The notes beneath the pieces were generated by a model. It was not told where the DNA came from. It searched no databases and saw nothing but the letters and a program-made list of their open reading frames with translations. Positions 34,261 to 46,535 of a DNA stretch of 64,000 nt are shown here, piece by piece; positions within the stretch are counted from its first letter, which is position 1; each line of letters starts with the position of its first letter. This DNA is from Mytilisepta virgata (Eukaryota > Mollusca > Bivalvia > Mytilida > Mytilidae), in contig CM051519.1 in assembly GCA_028015205.1 (NCBI GenBank), forward strand, positions 91,099,539 through 91,163,538. Direction: 5' to 3'. A program made the position numbers and the translations under genes.

Positions 34261-35525
34261 GCTTCTTTAACTTTCCCTTCATTATTCATAGGATACCATG
34301 AAATGTAAGTAGCACATCATGTGAAACTTTCAAATATTTCTAAAAGAAAAAGTGGATGGAAATTCTAATGTTCAGGAGGATGGGGCATTCACGTCTTATA
34401 GGTTTTATAATGATCTATCTTATTTGTCAGATCATGGTCACTGATTGGAAATTGTGTAAAAATGTTTCTTATGAAGAAATCATAAAAGGAGATATTTCAG
34501 GCTTTCAATCAAAAAATGAAAAATCCACTCTTGTAAAATATTTGAGGCATTTTAGCAGTAAAAAAGACAATAATTTATTTCGACTATTGGAAACTAGAGT
34601 AGTACTTTTTACTTAAATGTTAATGAAATATTTGAGATATTCATGAAAAATGACTTGCAGTTTTGAAAAGACACATACATGTAGTATACATGTAAATAGT
34701 TTATGGCTTCACGTTGTTTGTTATTGATTTAAGCATGGGTTAAATATTATGAAATAGGACCTAATTACACTCTTGTTAAGATAATAAAGATGTTTGCTTT
34801 CAGATAAAAACATTTTTTGAGTTTCTTTACCTCATATGGTGTCTGTGTGGTTTCTGAGAGTTATATTGTTGTTCACTGATCAATCAGATTAATTGCTTTT
34901 ATCCAAGAATGGCATAATTTAATTAACACTAGTTTTAATCAAATAAAGGGACTTATTTTAACTAATCACTTTAAGTACACATTGTATTGTATAGGATTTT
35001 TTTCTGAGAAATTACCTTTTCAAATAGCATAAAAGAAGAAAATATAAAAAAATATAAATCAGTAAATTATATACATGCTTCATTAATTACTAAAAGAATT
35101 TGACATAATTGATTAATTGTGAAATAAGCTGTGCTGGAACTTGTTTCATTCATACATGTATAATTTTTCCTGTTTTAACAATTAATTTATAGGTTTACAT
35201 ATCATGTCATTTAAGTTGAGCACCTTTGTGGCCAATGTACAATACATGTAGGACTGTTCATCGAGAGGTACTTATAATACTGAATTTACTTATTCATACG
35301 GATGATGTTTTTATCATAAAACTTAACGAGCTTGGTTTGAACTACTAGTCCTCGAAGGCCCCCAAAGTTGATAGAATATAAAAGAAAAGTATCAAGCATT
35401 TATTAAAAGTAAAAAAGTTGATAATAAGACAAAGCAATTTTGATTTTATAACAGGTGGTTGAGGAAATGAAATACATGTACTAAAATGTGTTAGTATATA
35501 GATCAGTGTCATGTGTATGTTTCAG
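34261..35525. other. Non-coding, probably intron leading to the first coding exon
   Basis: AT-rich sequence ending in a pyrimidine-containing acceptor (TGTGTATGTTTCAG) at 35525. An 86-codon frame at 34356-34616 has no recognisable content. Confidence 0.4.
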
Positions 35526-35686
35526 ATGTGGACAGAGAGCTTACATATCAATGAATAATAACTTCAGCCATGCCAAAAGGAAAAGGTCACGAGGTCCCAG
35601 GGTCAGGGGCCAGCAATGGGAGTATTTGTTCCATTGAAAGTAGAGAGCTACCATATTTTTACAGCAACTTTTCTAATACAGATGAG
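35526..35686 (+). CDS. SH2-WW adaptor gene, exon 1 of the coding region
   Basis: The exon runs from an acceptor (TTTCAG) to a GTTTGT donor after GATGAG. Coding starts at ATG 35570 (G at -3) and contributes 39 codons in phase 0. An ATG at 35526 opens a ten-codon upstream frame ending before the main start, which could damp translation. Residues 1-25 are Gly/Ser-rich and probably flexible. Residues 27-39 (LPYFYSNFSNTDE) begin the SH2 domain, with Tyr-Phe-Tyr where most SH2 domains have a Trp-Tyr/Phe pair. Joining to 40823 preserves the frame and yields a continuous SH2 domain, which is the main evidence for this exon. Confidence 0.75.
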
Positions 35687-36436
35687 GTTTGTTTTTATTT
35701 TTTTTTTAGAAAAAACAAAATTCAGGTTCCAAATATTTTTGTAAAAATCACTTTTCTAGATCTTCTTCTTCTTCTCCAGGAAGATCCACCCTATGTTAAG
35801 GGTCACTGTCGAATGACATATTAAAAAAAATGTGTGCATACACCAAACTATAAAGGATAAAAGGTAAAAAACTTAATAATGTATAGTGCAACAAAGATGG
35901 CTTTCATCCATGTTTCATATTGATAAATTTTTTAAATTCTGATTTCATTGGCAATTTACCAACTTATTTAAGTGTTAAAGTGATGTTAAAAAAAAGACAT
36001 AGTTAGGGATGTAGTTTTTTTGTACAGGACATAAAATACATAATTATTGACACTGACGGAAAGAAGGCTAAATTTATTTAGAGTTTTATGCTGAGTGAAC
36101 ATTCTTCACCAAAACCTTTTCCATAAAACACCTTTACAAAGAAAATTAAAGTATGACCAAATAGTTTTCAAAAAATATTTTTCTTTCTGTATTTAATATT
36201 TATAAATCTAATATTAAGTGGATTATGAAATGCCAAAAATTTTGACGTTTTCAACTTTTTTGTTTTATAAGTTTTTACTTTACTAATTAGGTCATTATCC
36301 AGCTTTAATAGTGACAGTAATAAGACACCAAAAAAAAATTGCATTTCTTAAATTCCAAGAAAATGTTTTACATAAATATACAGTAAAAAATTGAATTCAC
36401 TGTAGAACTGGGGGCATTGGTTAGTCTAATTAGTTG

Positions 36437-36772
36437 TTTGTCCCCTGCAAACGTGAGCGTTTCAGGGGATATAGTACATGTAATAGATTACGTCCATCCA
36501 TCATTCTGTCCGTCCCGAAGACTTTGTGAACGCAACTGCTCTGAAGCTGTTCGACAGAAACCTTTCCAACATTGAAGGATTGTTTGCCATCATATGTAGT
36601 TGATCATACAATGTATTGTACATGTATCAACATTTTGATTTGACTATTTTTATTGGAGTTATGGGACTTGGACCATTTTTGGCAGGTATTGCAATATTGA
36701 CATCTTGTTCACTCAAGTCCTCTGAGACTGTTGAACAAGTCTATACATATTGGTGGGGGACATTTCCTAATC
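36437..36772 (+). mobile_element. Hairpin-started dispersed repeat
   Basis: The block opens with TGTCCCCTGCAAACG facing CGTTTCAGGGGATA across a short loop (36439-36471), then TTACGTCCATCCATCATTCT, and closes near GGTGGGGGACA. The opening matches, inverted, the end of the repeat at 17.49 kb. No coding capacity. Confidence 0.55.
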
Positions 36773-37621
36773 TCTTGTTATAACTCTTAAGGATCACTAC
36801 TACCTTGTTAACACAAGGGCTATGGTTTTGAATCTTACTTGATAAGGATTGCCAGTTTTAATGCCAAAGGTTGGTGATTCTCTCTAAAGACTCCAATGCT
36901 GTCCACCACTCAAAACTGGACTCCATGTTGCACTGAAAGTATGATAAAATCCCAGTGATCGAATCCAAACCAATTGCTGTAGTGGACCGTAAATTCAGAA
37001 ATTAATGCATTTTTTATGCTGTCCACAAATATGAAAGGGGCATATAGATTTAGCCTTGTTTAATACAAAACTTGCCACAGGGTGGAGATCACATTAATTC
37101 ATTTTTATGGAAATAAAAAAAGTCAGTGAATGGGTTAAAAGTAAAAAACCAAAACGTAAATTGTTTGATGAATATCAAAAGATACAACAAGAGATGATTA
37201 CTGTTCGAATACGTATGAAAGACTTAAAAATTTTAATTTTTGCATATTACATTATATTCAAACATACAGTAATAAATACATAGAGAAACTAAAGACATAG
37301 ACAGTGCATGGTACGTGTACTTTAATTGTGGGTCTATGCCTAGACTGTTTCTGGGAAGCACATTAAATTTGATGTTTTGGAATATATTGGCAAAAACTGA
37401 TGCTTTAAATTCCCTTGTACATGTTGTACTGTGTTCAAAATTGTGAAATATATAAGTATTGTTTTCTGTATATGTTGAATTTTCTGCCTTAAACTGTAAA
37501 AAAAATAGGTGTAGGTGTAGTTTTGCTATACAAGTGTGATTAATAAAACCTGTTTGCAGAAATCGTTTTGTACTTTGAAAAAAAACTTTTGAATACAAAT
37601 GGTGAATTACTGATAGTTTGC

Positions 37622-37700
37622 TATTAAGATACATCCATACATTTCTATATTCATATGAATTTATTATTAAGATACATCCATACACCTTGTTCATATGAAA
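37622..37700. repeat. Short direct repeat, two units
   Basis: ATTAAGATACATCCATACA followed within a few bases by TTCATATGAA occurs twice in tandem with a spacing of about 47 bp. Confidence 0.7.
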
Positions 37701-38834
37701 ACTCTCATAGTTTTTTGTTTACAAGGATATTTTTAAAATTTAAAAATAGCGTATTATCCTTTGAGGAAATGAGATAAAAAGATAGGACAAATACTATTGT
37801 TTAAATTCTTTGACAGAGTAAATATTTGAATATAAAACAATTGATTTGATTGGAAAAACTTATCTCCTACTTGTAGATAAAAAAAATACCTACTTACATT
37901 GAATATGCATTGATAATACTTATACATGTATTTGTTAAGTTAAAAGATAAGCTGCATGTTTAATGTGTTCAATGATAAAAATGAAATATTTTTAATAATA
38001 ATATTAATAATTAGAACCACCCCCCCCCCTTGTTCAACCCTCTTCAATTGTTCAAATTATATGAATCTGACACTAATTTGTGGAAATGTTTTTTTAACTA
38101 ATGAGACTCAAAGGACAAATCCCTTAAGCATCCTAACGATTTTCCGACAAGTTTTTATAATTCTAAAGAACAACAACACATTCTAGTTATATATATACAT
38201 GTATTGTTTTATTAAAGTCTTTTTAACACCATATTGTTGTATACAAGACCTTGTGACATATGGATTGCCTTATATTTTATAATTTTTTCCTCTAAAGCTA
38301 GACAAACAATAATAATATTTGTTATAAATAACTGATTTACTAAAGGTGATAATCCAATTTGCTTCCTGTTTTTTCTTGTTTTAACAGGATCAGATGATAT
38401 AATTTAACCCAAGAAAAATTTTAGTTAATAAGGACTAAATACAACAAATATCATCAGGCTACATGAATTATTAACTTTGAGCTATTTTAAATTTAAAACA
38501 TTTTACCTTAGGCATTTTCAGCATGTTGCTGCATAAGGAATAAATACATTATGTATTGTCATGTTACATGATTTAATCAATTTTGAGCTACATTGTATTC
38601 TAAAATTTTAGATTTTAGTTAGAGATTTCCCTTTTAGCTTGGTTTTGCACCATGCCTCCCTTTCTGGGTGTCATGCTGCCCTCTGAATCTTCTTTTGAAT
38701 GTGCCATGATAATGCTATGAATGCCCTCTAAAATTAAACAAATTAAACACTTTCTGGGGACATAATTTATTTCAAGTTATAAAAATCTTTCACAATTTTA
38801 ATGTATTCTGTTGTCTTTGTTAAAGGATTAATAT

Positions 38835-39197
38835 AGATTCTCCTTCAGGTACGAGTGGGTTATGGAATTTCTCCACCCGAGATAGTTAAATTTTTTATTT
38901 TCGACATGTAAGCATTTAGCGAGCATGTTAAAATCTAAAATTTAAGTATCGAGGGTGGAGAAATTGTATAACTCACGATTAAATTGAATGAGAATCTGTT
39001 TCTCCTATGATTTTCAACAAAAACCTCAAGAAAATGCTGCTGCTACGCATTTTGTTTACATGAAAGCCATCTCGGAACTTCTCTAGTTTATCTTTCTAAT
39101 AAAGGTAAAAAAATGGTGGGAATTCCCATGCAGAGAAGTGGTTAAAAATATTATGTATTTTTATCCCACCGATTAAACACGTCAAGAATAGGAGAAA
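38835..39197. repeat. Foldback element, copy 1 (family shared with 47.56 kb)
   Basis: An inner inverted repeat (38835-38997) pairs AGATTCTCCTTCA and GGAATTTCTCCACCC with GGGTGGAGAAATT and GAATGAGAATCT. A second inverted pair, TTTCTCCTATGATTTT against AATAGGAGAAAA, encloses the downstream half ending at about 39197. A near-identical arrangement is at 47557-47895, so this is a dispersed compound foldback rather than a local accident. Confidence 0.8.
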
Positions 39198-39371
39198 AGG
39201 TGTTAAGTACCCTTGAATGGTTGATTATAGTTTAAATGGTAAATTAAAAATTATATAGCATACATGTATGTTCTTCCAACACTTGGACAATTACAATGCC
39301 CACACAAATTTCTGGTGGAAATCACTGTTAAGAATTCAGATTTAAGTTGTTTGTTTGATTGGTTAAGATGA

Positions 39372-40148
39372 TACCATAAAGTTCAGCGCCGTACGTCAAT
39401 ACTTATTACAGGTGCGTTTAAAATTACTAAAAACGATAACCTTCTGAAAGAATTAAACTTGGTGCGATTGAAAGATCGACGAAAAATTAACCGTCTCGTA
39501 CTATTATACAAGATTAAAAATGGGAAATGTCCCAATTACTTAAGGGATACTTATCCCCTCGTGAACCATAACACGCAAAATTATAATTTTCGGAGGGTTC
39601 ATTATATAATCCAACCTCCATCGAGAACTGTTGCTTTCTCATCGTCCTTTCTCCCAGCCACTATCAGAGACTGGAATTCCTTACCATTAGAAATACAGGA
39701 ATCTACATCCATAAATATGTTCAAGGAAAAGTTGTTAAATGTTTTGATTCCCGAGTCTTCCCCTAAATATTTCTCATTTGGCAATGGAATTGGTAAAATT
39801 TATCATACTCGATTACGACTTGGTCTAAGTGGTTTAAACGATCATTTATTTCACTATAATTTACTCCCTTTTCGAAATTGTAATCGATGTGACCTGGGTA
39901 CCGCGGAAACCACTGATCACTATTTATTACTATGTCCTGCTTACAATAAATTAAGAAAAGATTTATTTTGTGAGTTGAAACAAATTTTGTGTCCTGGGGT
40001 TGATTTCAGTTTGTTTGTGAAAAACTGTAAAGAATATATCGTAAACATACTTTTGTGTGGCAGTGTTGATCTCTCCTTAGAATATAATCTAAAAGTATTT
40101 TACAATGTATTTGAATTTCTTGTAAAGAGTAAGAGGTTCTGCACGTAA
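39372..40148 (+). pseudogene. LINE reverse transcriptase C-terminus (5' truncated)
   Basis: An open frame without a stop from a TGA at 39369 to 40148, read from KVQRRTSILITGAFK onward. It shows the thumb and tail features of CR1/L2-like LINE proteins: DRRKINRLVLLYKIKNGKCP, then SFLPATIRDWNSLPLEIQ, GIGKIYHTRLRLGLSGLNDH, and a CCHC knuckle CNRCDLGTAETTDHYLLLC (C-x2-C-x9-H-x4-C). All catalytic motifs are missing, as expected for a 5'-truncated insertion. The lack of frameshifts over about 770 bp suggests this is a relatively recent copy. It lies in the sense direction inside the SH2-WW intron and is not expected to be expressed on its own. Confidence 0.85.
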
Positions 40149-40425
40149 TTAAAACATAAACATGCACATATATATATTTTCATATATATTTTTGTATCAC
40201 TTTATAACTTAACATATAGTATGTTGTTAACATAATTATGTATGCTATTTGTAGAATTTTATTTCTTTTTCTTATTTTCTTCTCTGTCATTGTCTTTAAC
40301 TTATATTATTATTTATCTGTTTGTTGTTTTTGTATATATGTTGAGGAGAGCTACTAGTGGCCTTGTGGCTGTTAGCAATCCTCTATAAATAAATAAAGCA
40401 TTAAATTAAATAAGTAGTCTTCAGA
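40149..40425 (+). mobile_element. 3' tail of the LINE
   Basis: After the stop, the tail runs through GGAGAGCTACTAGTGGCC and TTAGCAATCCTCTATAAA to a short A-rich tail (AATAAATAAAGCATTAAA). Together with the coding remnant it defines the full truncated insertion, about 39372-40425. Confidence 0.7.
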
Positions 40426-40822
40426 TATTTTTTGACAGTGTATGTATATTTTTTTTTTTATCCTGCAACACTAAATTGTTATCTGTTGAAGCGAAAAGGC
40501 ATGAAAATGGAACATTTATGGCTTATTTGAAGAAGGGCCGTTTTTGGCACGTAATCTAGATAAACATGACGTCATAATCACCAGAACGCAATGCAAAATA
40601 TTGGTGAATGTGAGGACAAGGGTACAAGGCTACTGACAGCTAAAAGCGTAGTTGCAGGATAAAAGTGGTTGTTTGTCAAACCATAATATTCAAAACTGGT
40701 TAATTTAAATCAAAACCACAATATGATTATTGTATGAAGTTAAATTATTTGTAAGTTGTTTAGGTCAATGTAGTTACATGTACTTATATGTTTGATAATG
40801 GAATATCTGTGTTGTTTTGTAG

Positions 40823-40920
40823 GTTTCAGATTTTCTTCTTCACAAATCTAAGTGTAAATCGGGATTTTTCCTTGTCAGACCAAGTTTTAGAAATAGACAA
40901 GCACTGACTGTTTCTGTTGT
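40823..40920 (+). CDS. SH2-WW adaptor gene, exon 2 (phosphotyrosine-binding part of SH2)
   Basis: A 98-bp exon between TTTTGTAG and a GTAAGT donor. It encodes 32 codons plus two bases (protein residues 40-72). It begins VSDFLLHKSK and contains GFFLVRPS, the FLVR box of SH2 domains; Arg58 is the residue that binds phosphotyrosine. RQALTVSV follows as the next strand. The alternative acceptor TTTCAG a few bases later would break the reading frame, so TAG at 40822 is chosen. The exon joins phase 0 upstream and phase 2 downstream. Confidence 0.85.
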
Positions 40921-40922
40921 GT

Positions 40923-43763
40923 AAGTATTCTTTTAATTGATTTAAATGGACTTCAGTAAAGAATGTCAATATCAATTTGAATTGGTATCTGTCAACCTTA
41001 TTTCATGTAATGGATTTCTGTCATTTTGAAAGATAGGTTGCTAGATTTGTTGAGTAATTTATGGCTAAAGTTGTGGCAAAAGTGGCACATAGCTTAACAT
41101 TGAACGATATGGGAAATTGCATTTTTATGCCCCCCCCCCCCACGAATTTCCAAACTATGTTGTTAAGTTTTGCCTTTAGGTTTATTTCTTTGGAACTAAG
41201 CATAGTGTATCAATGAAACTTCATCAGTGGATGTGCCTTGGTAGTACTGAGCAGTTATACAATAATTGGATCATTATGACGTACATTTTATGCTTGAGCG
41301 ACTCTTGTTAAAGAGCTATTGCATCTGTCATTGGACAATTATTCAACTCTGAAACCACTTGGACAATTTGAATCAGACTGCAGGAACAATGTATGGGTGT
41401 TTATAACAAGTCTTCATTTAGTGTTGTTTGGTTGACATACATGGCAGCAGTGGTTTGCATTTAAGAATATGGGAAATATGGCAATGAAGCCTATGGGAAA
41501 TCATGGTAACCAAACTTACCAGAAATAGTGTATGGGCAGTTATGATTATACTCTAGCTCTGAAGAACTGGGGGTATACTTGTTTACCTCTGCCCATCTTT
41601 TATCCTTCCATAACAAAATTCTTGGTTTCAAAATTGTCAGCAACTAAAGGTGATGAGTTGTACAAATGTAAGGAGAGTATCTATTTTATTATTGTTGCAG
41701 ATATATTTCCTGTTTAAGGTAGCTTCATTGCATTTTTTTATGCCCCGTTCCCGTCCAATCCTCTTACGATACTGAACACAGATCGACAACGTTTGGGTCA
41801 CATTGACCTACATTTAATGCATGAGTGTCATTTAGTGACTCCGATAATGTTTTGCCTTTAATTTCATATTCTAGGAATCCATGGTGGTATATCAATGATA
41901 CATCACTATTATATAATGCATTTCTTCAACAGTTGGGTCATTACACGTATGACCCAAATTTCTTGCATGAGAGATTAGGTTAAGTTTTTGCATCCATTTC
42001 TCAGAAACCTATTGAGATATATCAATGATATTATACCTATTCACTCATCTTATATAGTACAACCGAAGTCAGCAGTATTTGAGTTACCATGACCTATATT
42101 TTAAGCTTGAGGGACTTCGTTAAAATGTATTTAAGTTTATTTTTAAAGAACCTATTTTAGTAAGTTGATGATATTTCACAACAACAATCATCTTATACAT
42201 GTATAGTTCTACACAAGTGAGCCAATTTGAGTAATCACAACCTACATTTTATGCTTGAGTGAGTTCGAATAATTTTTGCATGTAGGTGTATTATTCAAGA
42301 ACTGATGGGAATTTATTAATGATATTTCACAACTACAGTTGTCTTATATAATACAACACAGTTCAGCTACATTTGAGTTACTGTCACCTACATTCTATGG
42401 TAGAGTGACTTTGATTAATTGTTAGTCTATTTCTAAAAAAAGCCTGTGTTGATATATCAATGATATATTTTACAACTTCAGTTATATAAAATTATCTTCT
42501 GTAGTTCAACAGAGATCGCCAACATATACCGGTATGTCCACATGACCTACATTTCATGCTTGAATGACCTGTTAAATTTTAGTGTTCAGGAACGTGTTTC
42601 AGAAACAGAATTTAGAACTGTGGATTCATTATTTTTAATTGGGTAAAAGTTAATGTAAGCTGGATATATTTTGAAACTTTCATATATTTTAAATAACTCT
42701 CAAAACGATTTCCCGTCATAAATATTATATAAGAATTCTATGTGTAGGAATACAGGACATCTGTGTCTTACTTGTTTATCACATGTACTATGGAAATTTC
42801 TCAGAAATTATGGTCTACAACTGTGTTATAACTGTTGTAAAACATGGCATGACTGTGATGAGTTGTAATGTTTGTACCTCTACTACATCTAAATCCTTAT
42901 TAATATGCTGCCCTAAATTTTCTCCACATGGACTATATAAATTTTTGGTTGCAAAATTCTCAGCAAGTATCGGCCACAAGTATTCTATAAATGGTATGAA
43001 ATATAATCATGATGAGTTGTAAAGTACAAATGAGGCTCATCTACTTCATGTTTAGCCATGCTTTCTTACATTTTTCACTATCTCTAACAATGTCATCTAA
43101 ACTTTTGGACCTATCAAAAATGTCTTTGAGCAGGTGTATTTGTACACATTAAGCTTACAGCTCTTTAATTGACGAAGCCTTTATATACAAACAATAATAT
43201 GCTATTGACGTGGCCAGTGATGCGAGCACAGCAATAGCCCTTTCCAGAAACTCATATCCGATATCATGATTCTGACTCTAAAATTATAATTTGAAGCAAG
43301 TTATTTCCCTTTATACTTTACTTACATCCGTTTCCGATGAACGATACTTTTTCTAGCCGTAGTATGTAGCACAATATGGCCATATTCACTTTAACAAATA
43401 AATTCACTTTGGATTGCATAATGGCTGCCTACTTTAAACAAAGACTTTTCTAAATGACCCATATGCTCCCATAGTGCTTGCTGCGCACGCTATTAAAGAT
43501 GCAGTACATTATCTGAGAAGTTCTTGAGGCTTACTGGAGCCTCTACTGATGATTTTGATATTTTTTCTTTTGAAAGTGCAGTTTTAAAACAATGTTTGAT
43601 TGGTTCATTACAGTAAGAGTTACTTTTCTCTATATATTGCAAAAAAAGACATGAAATACTTTTGAGGGTTTGAAGTTGTAACCATGACATTACTATGCAG
43701 CTGTAACAACTGTCACATATTTTTGTAACTTAACAAGTATAAATCATGTTTGATATTTTTCAG
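40923..43763 (+). other. Second intron of the SH2-WW gene (intron sequence proper begins at 40921)
   Basis: The intron begins GTAAGT at 40921 and ends TTTTTCAG at 43763. It is mostly occupied by a diverged tandem repeat (41130-42600) related to the one at 33.3-34.3 kb. A C-run of about ten bases is at 41132. No other features are visible. Confidence 0.75.
41130..42600 (+). repeat. Diverged tandem repeat, units of about 125-150 bp, copy B
   Basis: ATATCAATGATA-like phrases recur near 41886, 42011, 42158, 42306 and 42449. Each is embedded in a unit with TTGAGT...TGACCTACATTTTATGCTTGA-like and TTTTTGCATGTAGGTGTAT-like parts. It is the same family and orientation as the array at 33.3-34.3 kb. 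Divergence is high, so both arrays are old. Confidence 0.65.
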
Positions 43764-44763
43764 GGTTGCAGATAAAACGGTTAGACACACAAATATAATC
43801 ATAGAAGGCAGTGGTGCTCTGAAGAAATATTACCTGGTAAAGGAAAAAAAATTTGACTCTGTTGATGAATTAATTGTGTATTATCGAGAGCATGATGTTA
43901 AAAACCTGCAAAAGGTTAGTCGTGTACGGTTTCTTCATCCTCTCAATAGAACAATGAGATATGCGGATTCAGGGTCAGGTGGGTCATATCATACTATAGG
44001 AAGTCATGATTCAGGGGGTCAGTTAGCTTCCTCTGGACAAAATGAAAGACCCCCTCTACCTGCTCGTCCCTCAAATTTACAGAGGTTTGGAAGTCAGGAA
44101 AGTTTTAACAGTCAGTTGTCTGTATTTTCTCATACATCTGGTACTTCATCAACTCCACTTTTAGCTGATGGAGCTTCGGGAGGAATACAAAGAGGTGGAT
44201 CTAATCCAAGTATTGCTCGTGAAGGCTCTTTTCATTCAAAATGGACATTGGGGCCAAGTGATTCTTTTCCCGAACTGCCATCACCGACTCTACCCTCACC
44301 CACAGAAAATGTCGACAAAAGGCCACCAGCACCAATCCCCCAAATTCCGAATGCCAGTGGCAATCTCTATTATTCTTCCCCAAGGAATGTGGACCAAAGT
44401 ATTAAAGAAGAACTTAAAAAAGTAATCCGTGAAAGTGAGAGATGTGATTGTGGCATTCCTAGAGACCTCTCAGATCTTCCTCTTGGCTGGACAGTTCACC
44501 GAAGCAAAGACACTGCTACCTATGGAAGAATATTCTACCAGAATGAGTCTGGTGTAACAAGCTGGAAATTACCGGAAGATGTTAATAGAAAGCTAACAGC
44601 CCAACATAGAGCAAACCTGCAGAAAGTGAAAATTATGAAATTCAATGATGATTACTTGGAAAGTAATATCCCTGCCGAATTTGCACCACAGTCACCGACT
44701 ACTCGATCAGACGGAAGTGGCAGTGGAGCTGCAGGAAATAGATTTTCTAATACACAATTTTAA
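43764..44763 (+). CDS. SH2-WW adaptor gene, last coding exon
   Basis: Completes a 404-residue adaptor. The exon opens at TTTTTCAG|G and ends at TAA 44761-44763. Residues 73-134 finish the SH2 domain: TVRHTNIIIEG with His80 at the position that packs on phosphotyrosine, then KKFDSVDELIVYYREHDV, a Grb2-like C-terminal half. Residues 168-174 (PPLPARP) and a later RPPAPIPQIP are proline-rich SH3-ligand candidates in a Ser/Gly-rich linker. Residues 310-344 form a WW domain, LPLGWTVHR to TSWKLPEDV, with both Trp (314, 339) and Pro342. The predicted protein is cytosolic with no membrane segment, and would link a phosphotyrosine site to a proline-rich partner. I know of no human protein with this SH2-WW plan. 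Confidence 0.9.
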
Positions 44764-44800
44764 CACTCAATGCATTTAACTAAATTGTCTTTGTAATTTA

Positions 44801-45348
44801 GGCCATTTATTTTTAATTAGTTGGTTTACGGATCCGCCGACCCGATTTTGCCGACTTGAAGAAAAAAAATAAAATTTCCAATTCGTCTAAAAATAGATTA
44901 TCCATCAATAAAATACTTGTAAACATGATCCCCCCCCAAAAAAAAATCTATTTATAGACGTTAGTTGATGCCAATTTCCGAAACACGTTTTATGAAACGA
45001 ATTTCTTAATAGAATCCATGCCACTTTTAAGTTCGTTTTGTATGAATATCTTGTTTCCATAAGATATCGAATCCACTCACTTTAATGTTGTACAACATGT
45101 AGTTGACGAGTCGGTCCCTTAAAAAGGGAACGGTCTACTGAACAACACCTTTCAAGATAGATGTTCTGATATTTGGGTTTCAAAAGAGGGAATTAACTGA
45201 TCATTTGCAACCTTTGTACATTTGGCAATATAACCAAGATTGTTCAAAAGTACATGATTTTCCCTCTTTTTTTTCTTTTTTTTCCCGACCGACCGACCCT
45301 ATTTTTTAAAAAAAAATCCGTAAACCAATTAAATAAAAATAAAAGGCC
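44801..45348. mobile_element. Harbinger-like MITE just behind the SH2-WW stop codon
   Basis: A 548-bp element with inverted ends that pair at 30 of 33 positions, starting GGCC and including TTGGTTTACGGAT. TTA lies immediately outside both ends (44798-44800, 45349-45351). GGCC-type ends and a 3-bp TTA duplication are the marks of PIF/Harbinger elements. It has no transposase. It begins 38 bp after the stop codon, so it lies in the 3' untranslated region unless transcription stops at once. Confidence 0.8.
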
Positions 45349-45351
45349 TTA

Positions 45352-46535
45352 TATGCTCTTTTTGATAGAAAATGAAATTATATGATATTTTAAAATGTGA
45401 TGAAATGAAATGAAAGTCAAACATCATTGCTTTTGTAAATAAAATTCCTAGGGGTATTAGTATACATGGAAATGTTAGTGAATTATGTTAGATTGTAAGG
45501 TGCAGTAATATTGTTGGTTCTGTCAGTACACTTTCTAATTTGTATGTTTTTATATATACTGTTGTTAATGTTAGGATATACAATTTAGTAGAATTGATGT
45601 ACAAGTATGTACACATGAGTACACTTAACTTCATTCAGCCAGTTACCTCATGTTCATTAAACATGTCAGTTGTACATTATTTTATGTACATGTGACATTA
45701 AATTCTAAACCATAAAACTAGTTATAAATATTCATAATTTTATATAGATCTGTTCAGAAATATCTTACATTTACATAATTTTATTTCATAACTTACCCAG
45801 TAATTATGTAAGCCATTAGAACAATAATTCCGATAGTAAACAATTATGCAGAAAAATGAAAGTTATCTTACCTCAGATTGGTGAAATCATACTCTCTTGT
45901 TTGCATTATAATTAAAATTGGGAATGTTTTAATGAATAACATAAACTAAAAACAGTAAAATCTGGTTTGACGACACATCAGAACCATATTTTTATCTGAT
46001 TATTTATATACAAGAATTTCTTACATAATATTGAAATGGTAATTTATAATTAAAAAATATATATTGAAGATTAATTAAATATTTTCAACAATTATATGAA
46101 TATTTTATATGTATAATACCAGAATATTTATATAACATCTATAATAATATAATAATATCTCCATGATAAAATTTCTAAGCTAGAAAAAAAAAAGAATAGG
46201 ACATTATTCTTTGTCAGATTGATTATAAGATGTTTACACTTGACACAGCTAAACCTTCCAATGTCGAACATTGCTAGAAGTTAAGTAATATGGTCAGCTG
46301 CCCAAGGAGTAGCATCTAAACATGTTAATTTTTACACCTCTTATTGATCCCTATAAATTTCAATAATTGCAATGCATTGGGATTTATAAATATGCTTTCA
46401 TTCAATTTTTGTATATCAGAACTAAAGTCCATACAATTACATGTGATAACCATGAAAGAAATTTTAGTAACTAAAAAAAAAATTACATATTTTTTTATTA
46501 ATCTACATATATAGATATATGTAGTAATTTTTATA
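45352..46535. other. Very AT-rich non-coding DNA, possible 3' untranslated sequence
   Basis: No coding region. AATAAA-type signals occur (for example near 45437), but many such hexamers exist in this AT-rich sequence and none can be picked as the real end of the SH2-WW transcript. Confidence 0.4.

Larger units (their letters stand above)
35687..40822 (+). other. Intron of the SH2-WW gene, filled with repeats
   Basis: A 5.1-kb intron between matching donor (GTTTGT) and acceptor (TGTTTTGTAG) sites. It contains a hairpin-started repeat (36437), a foldback (38835-39197) and a 5'-truncated LINE (39372-40420) in the sense direction. The remaining sequence is AT-rich. A 153-codon minus-strand frame at 37233-37694 has no recognisable family. 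Confidence 0.7.

Noticed and set aside
37233..37694. 153-residue minus-strand frame in the SH2-WW intron
   Set aside because: No family resemblance, codon content follows the local AT bias, and there is no splice or promoter context. It contains a local direct repeat. Probably chance, though its length is notable.
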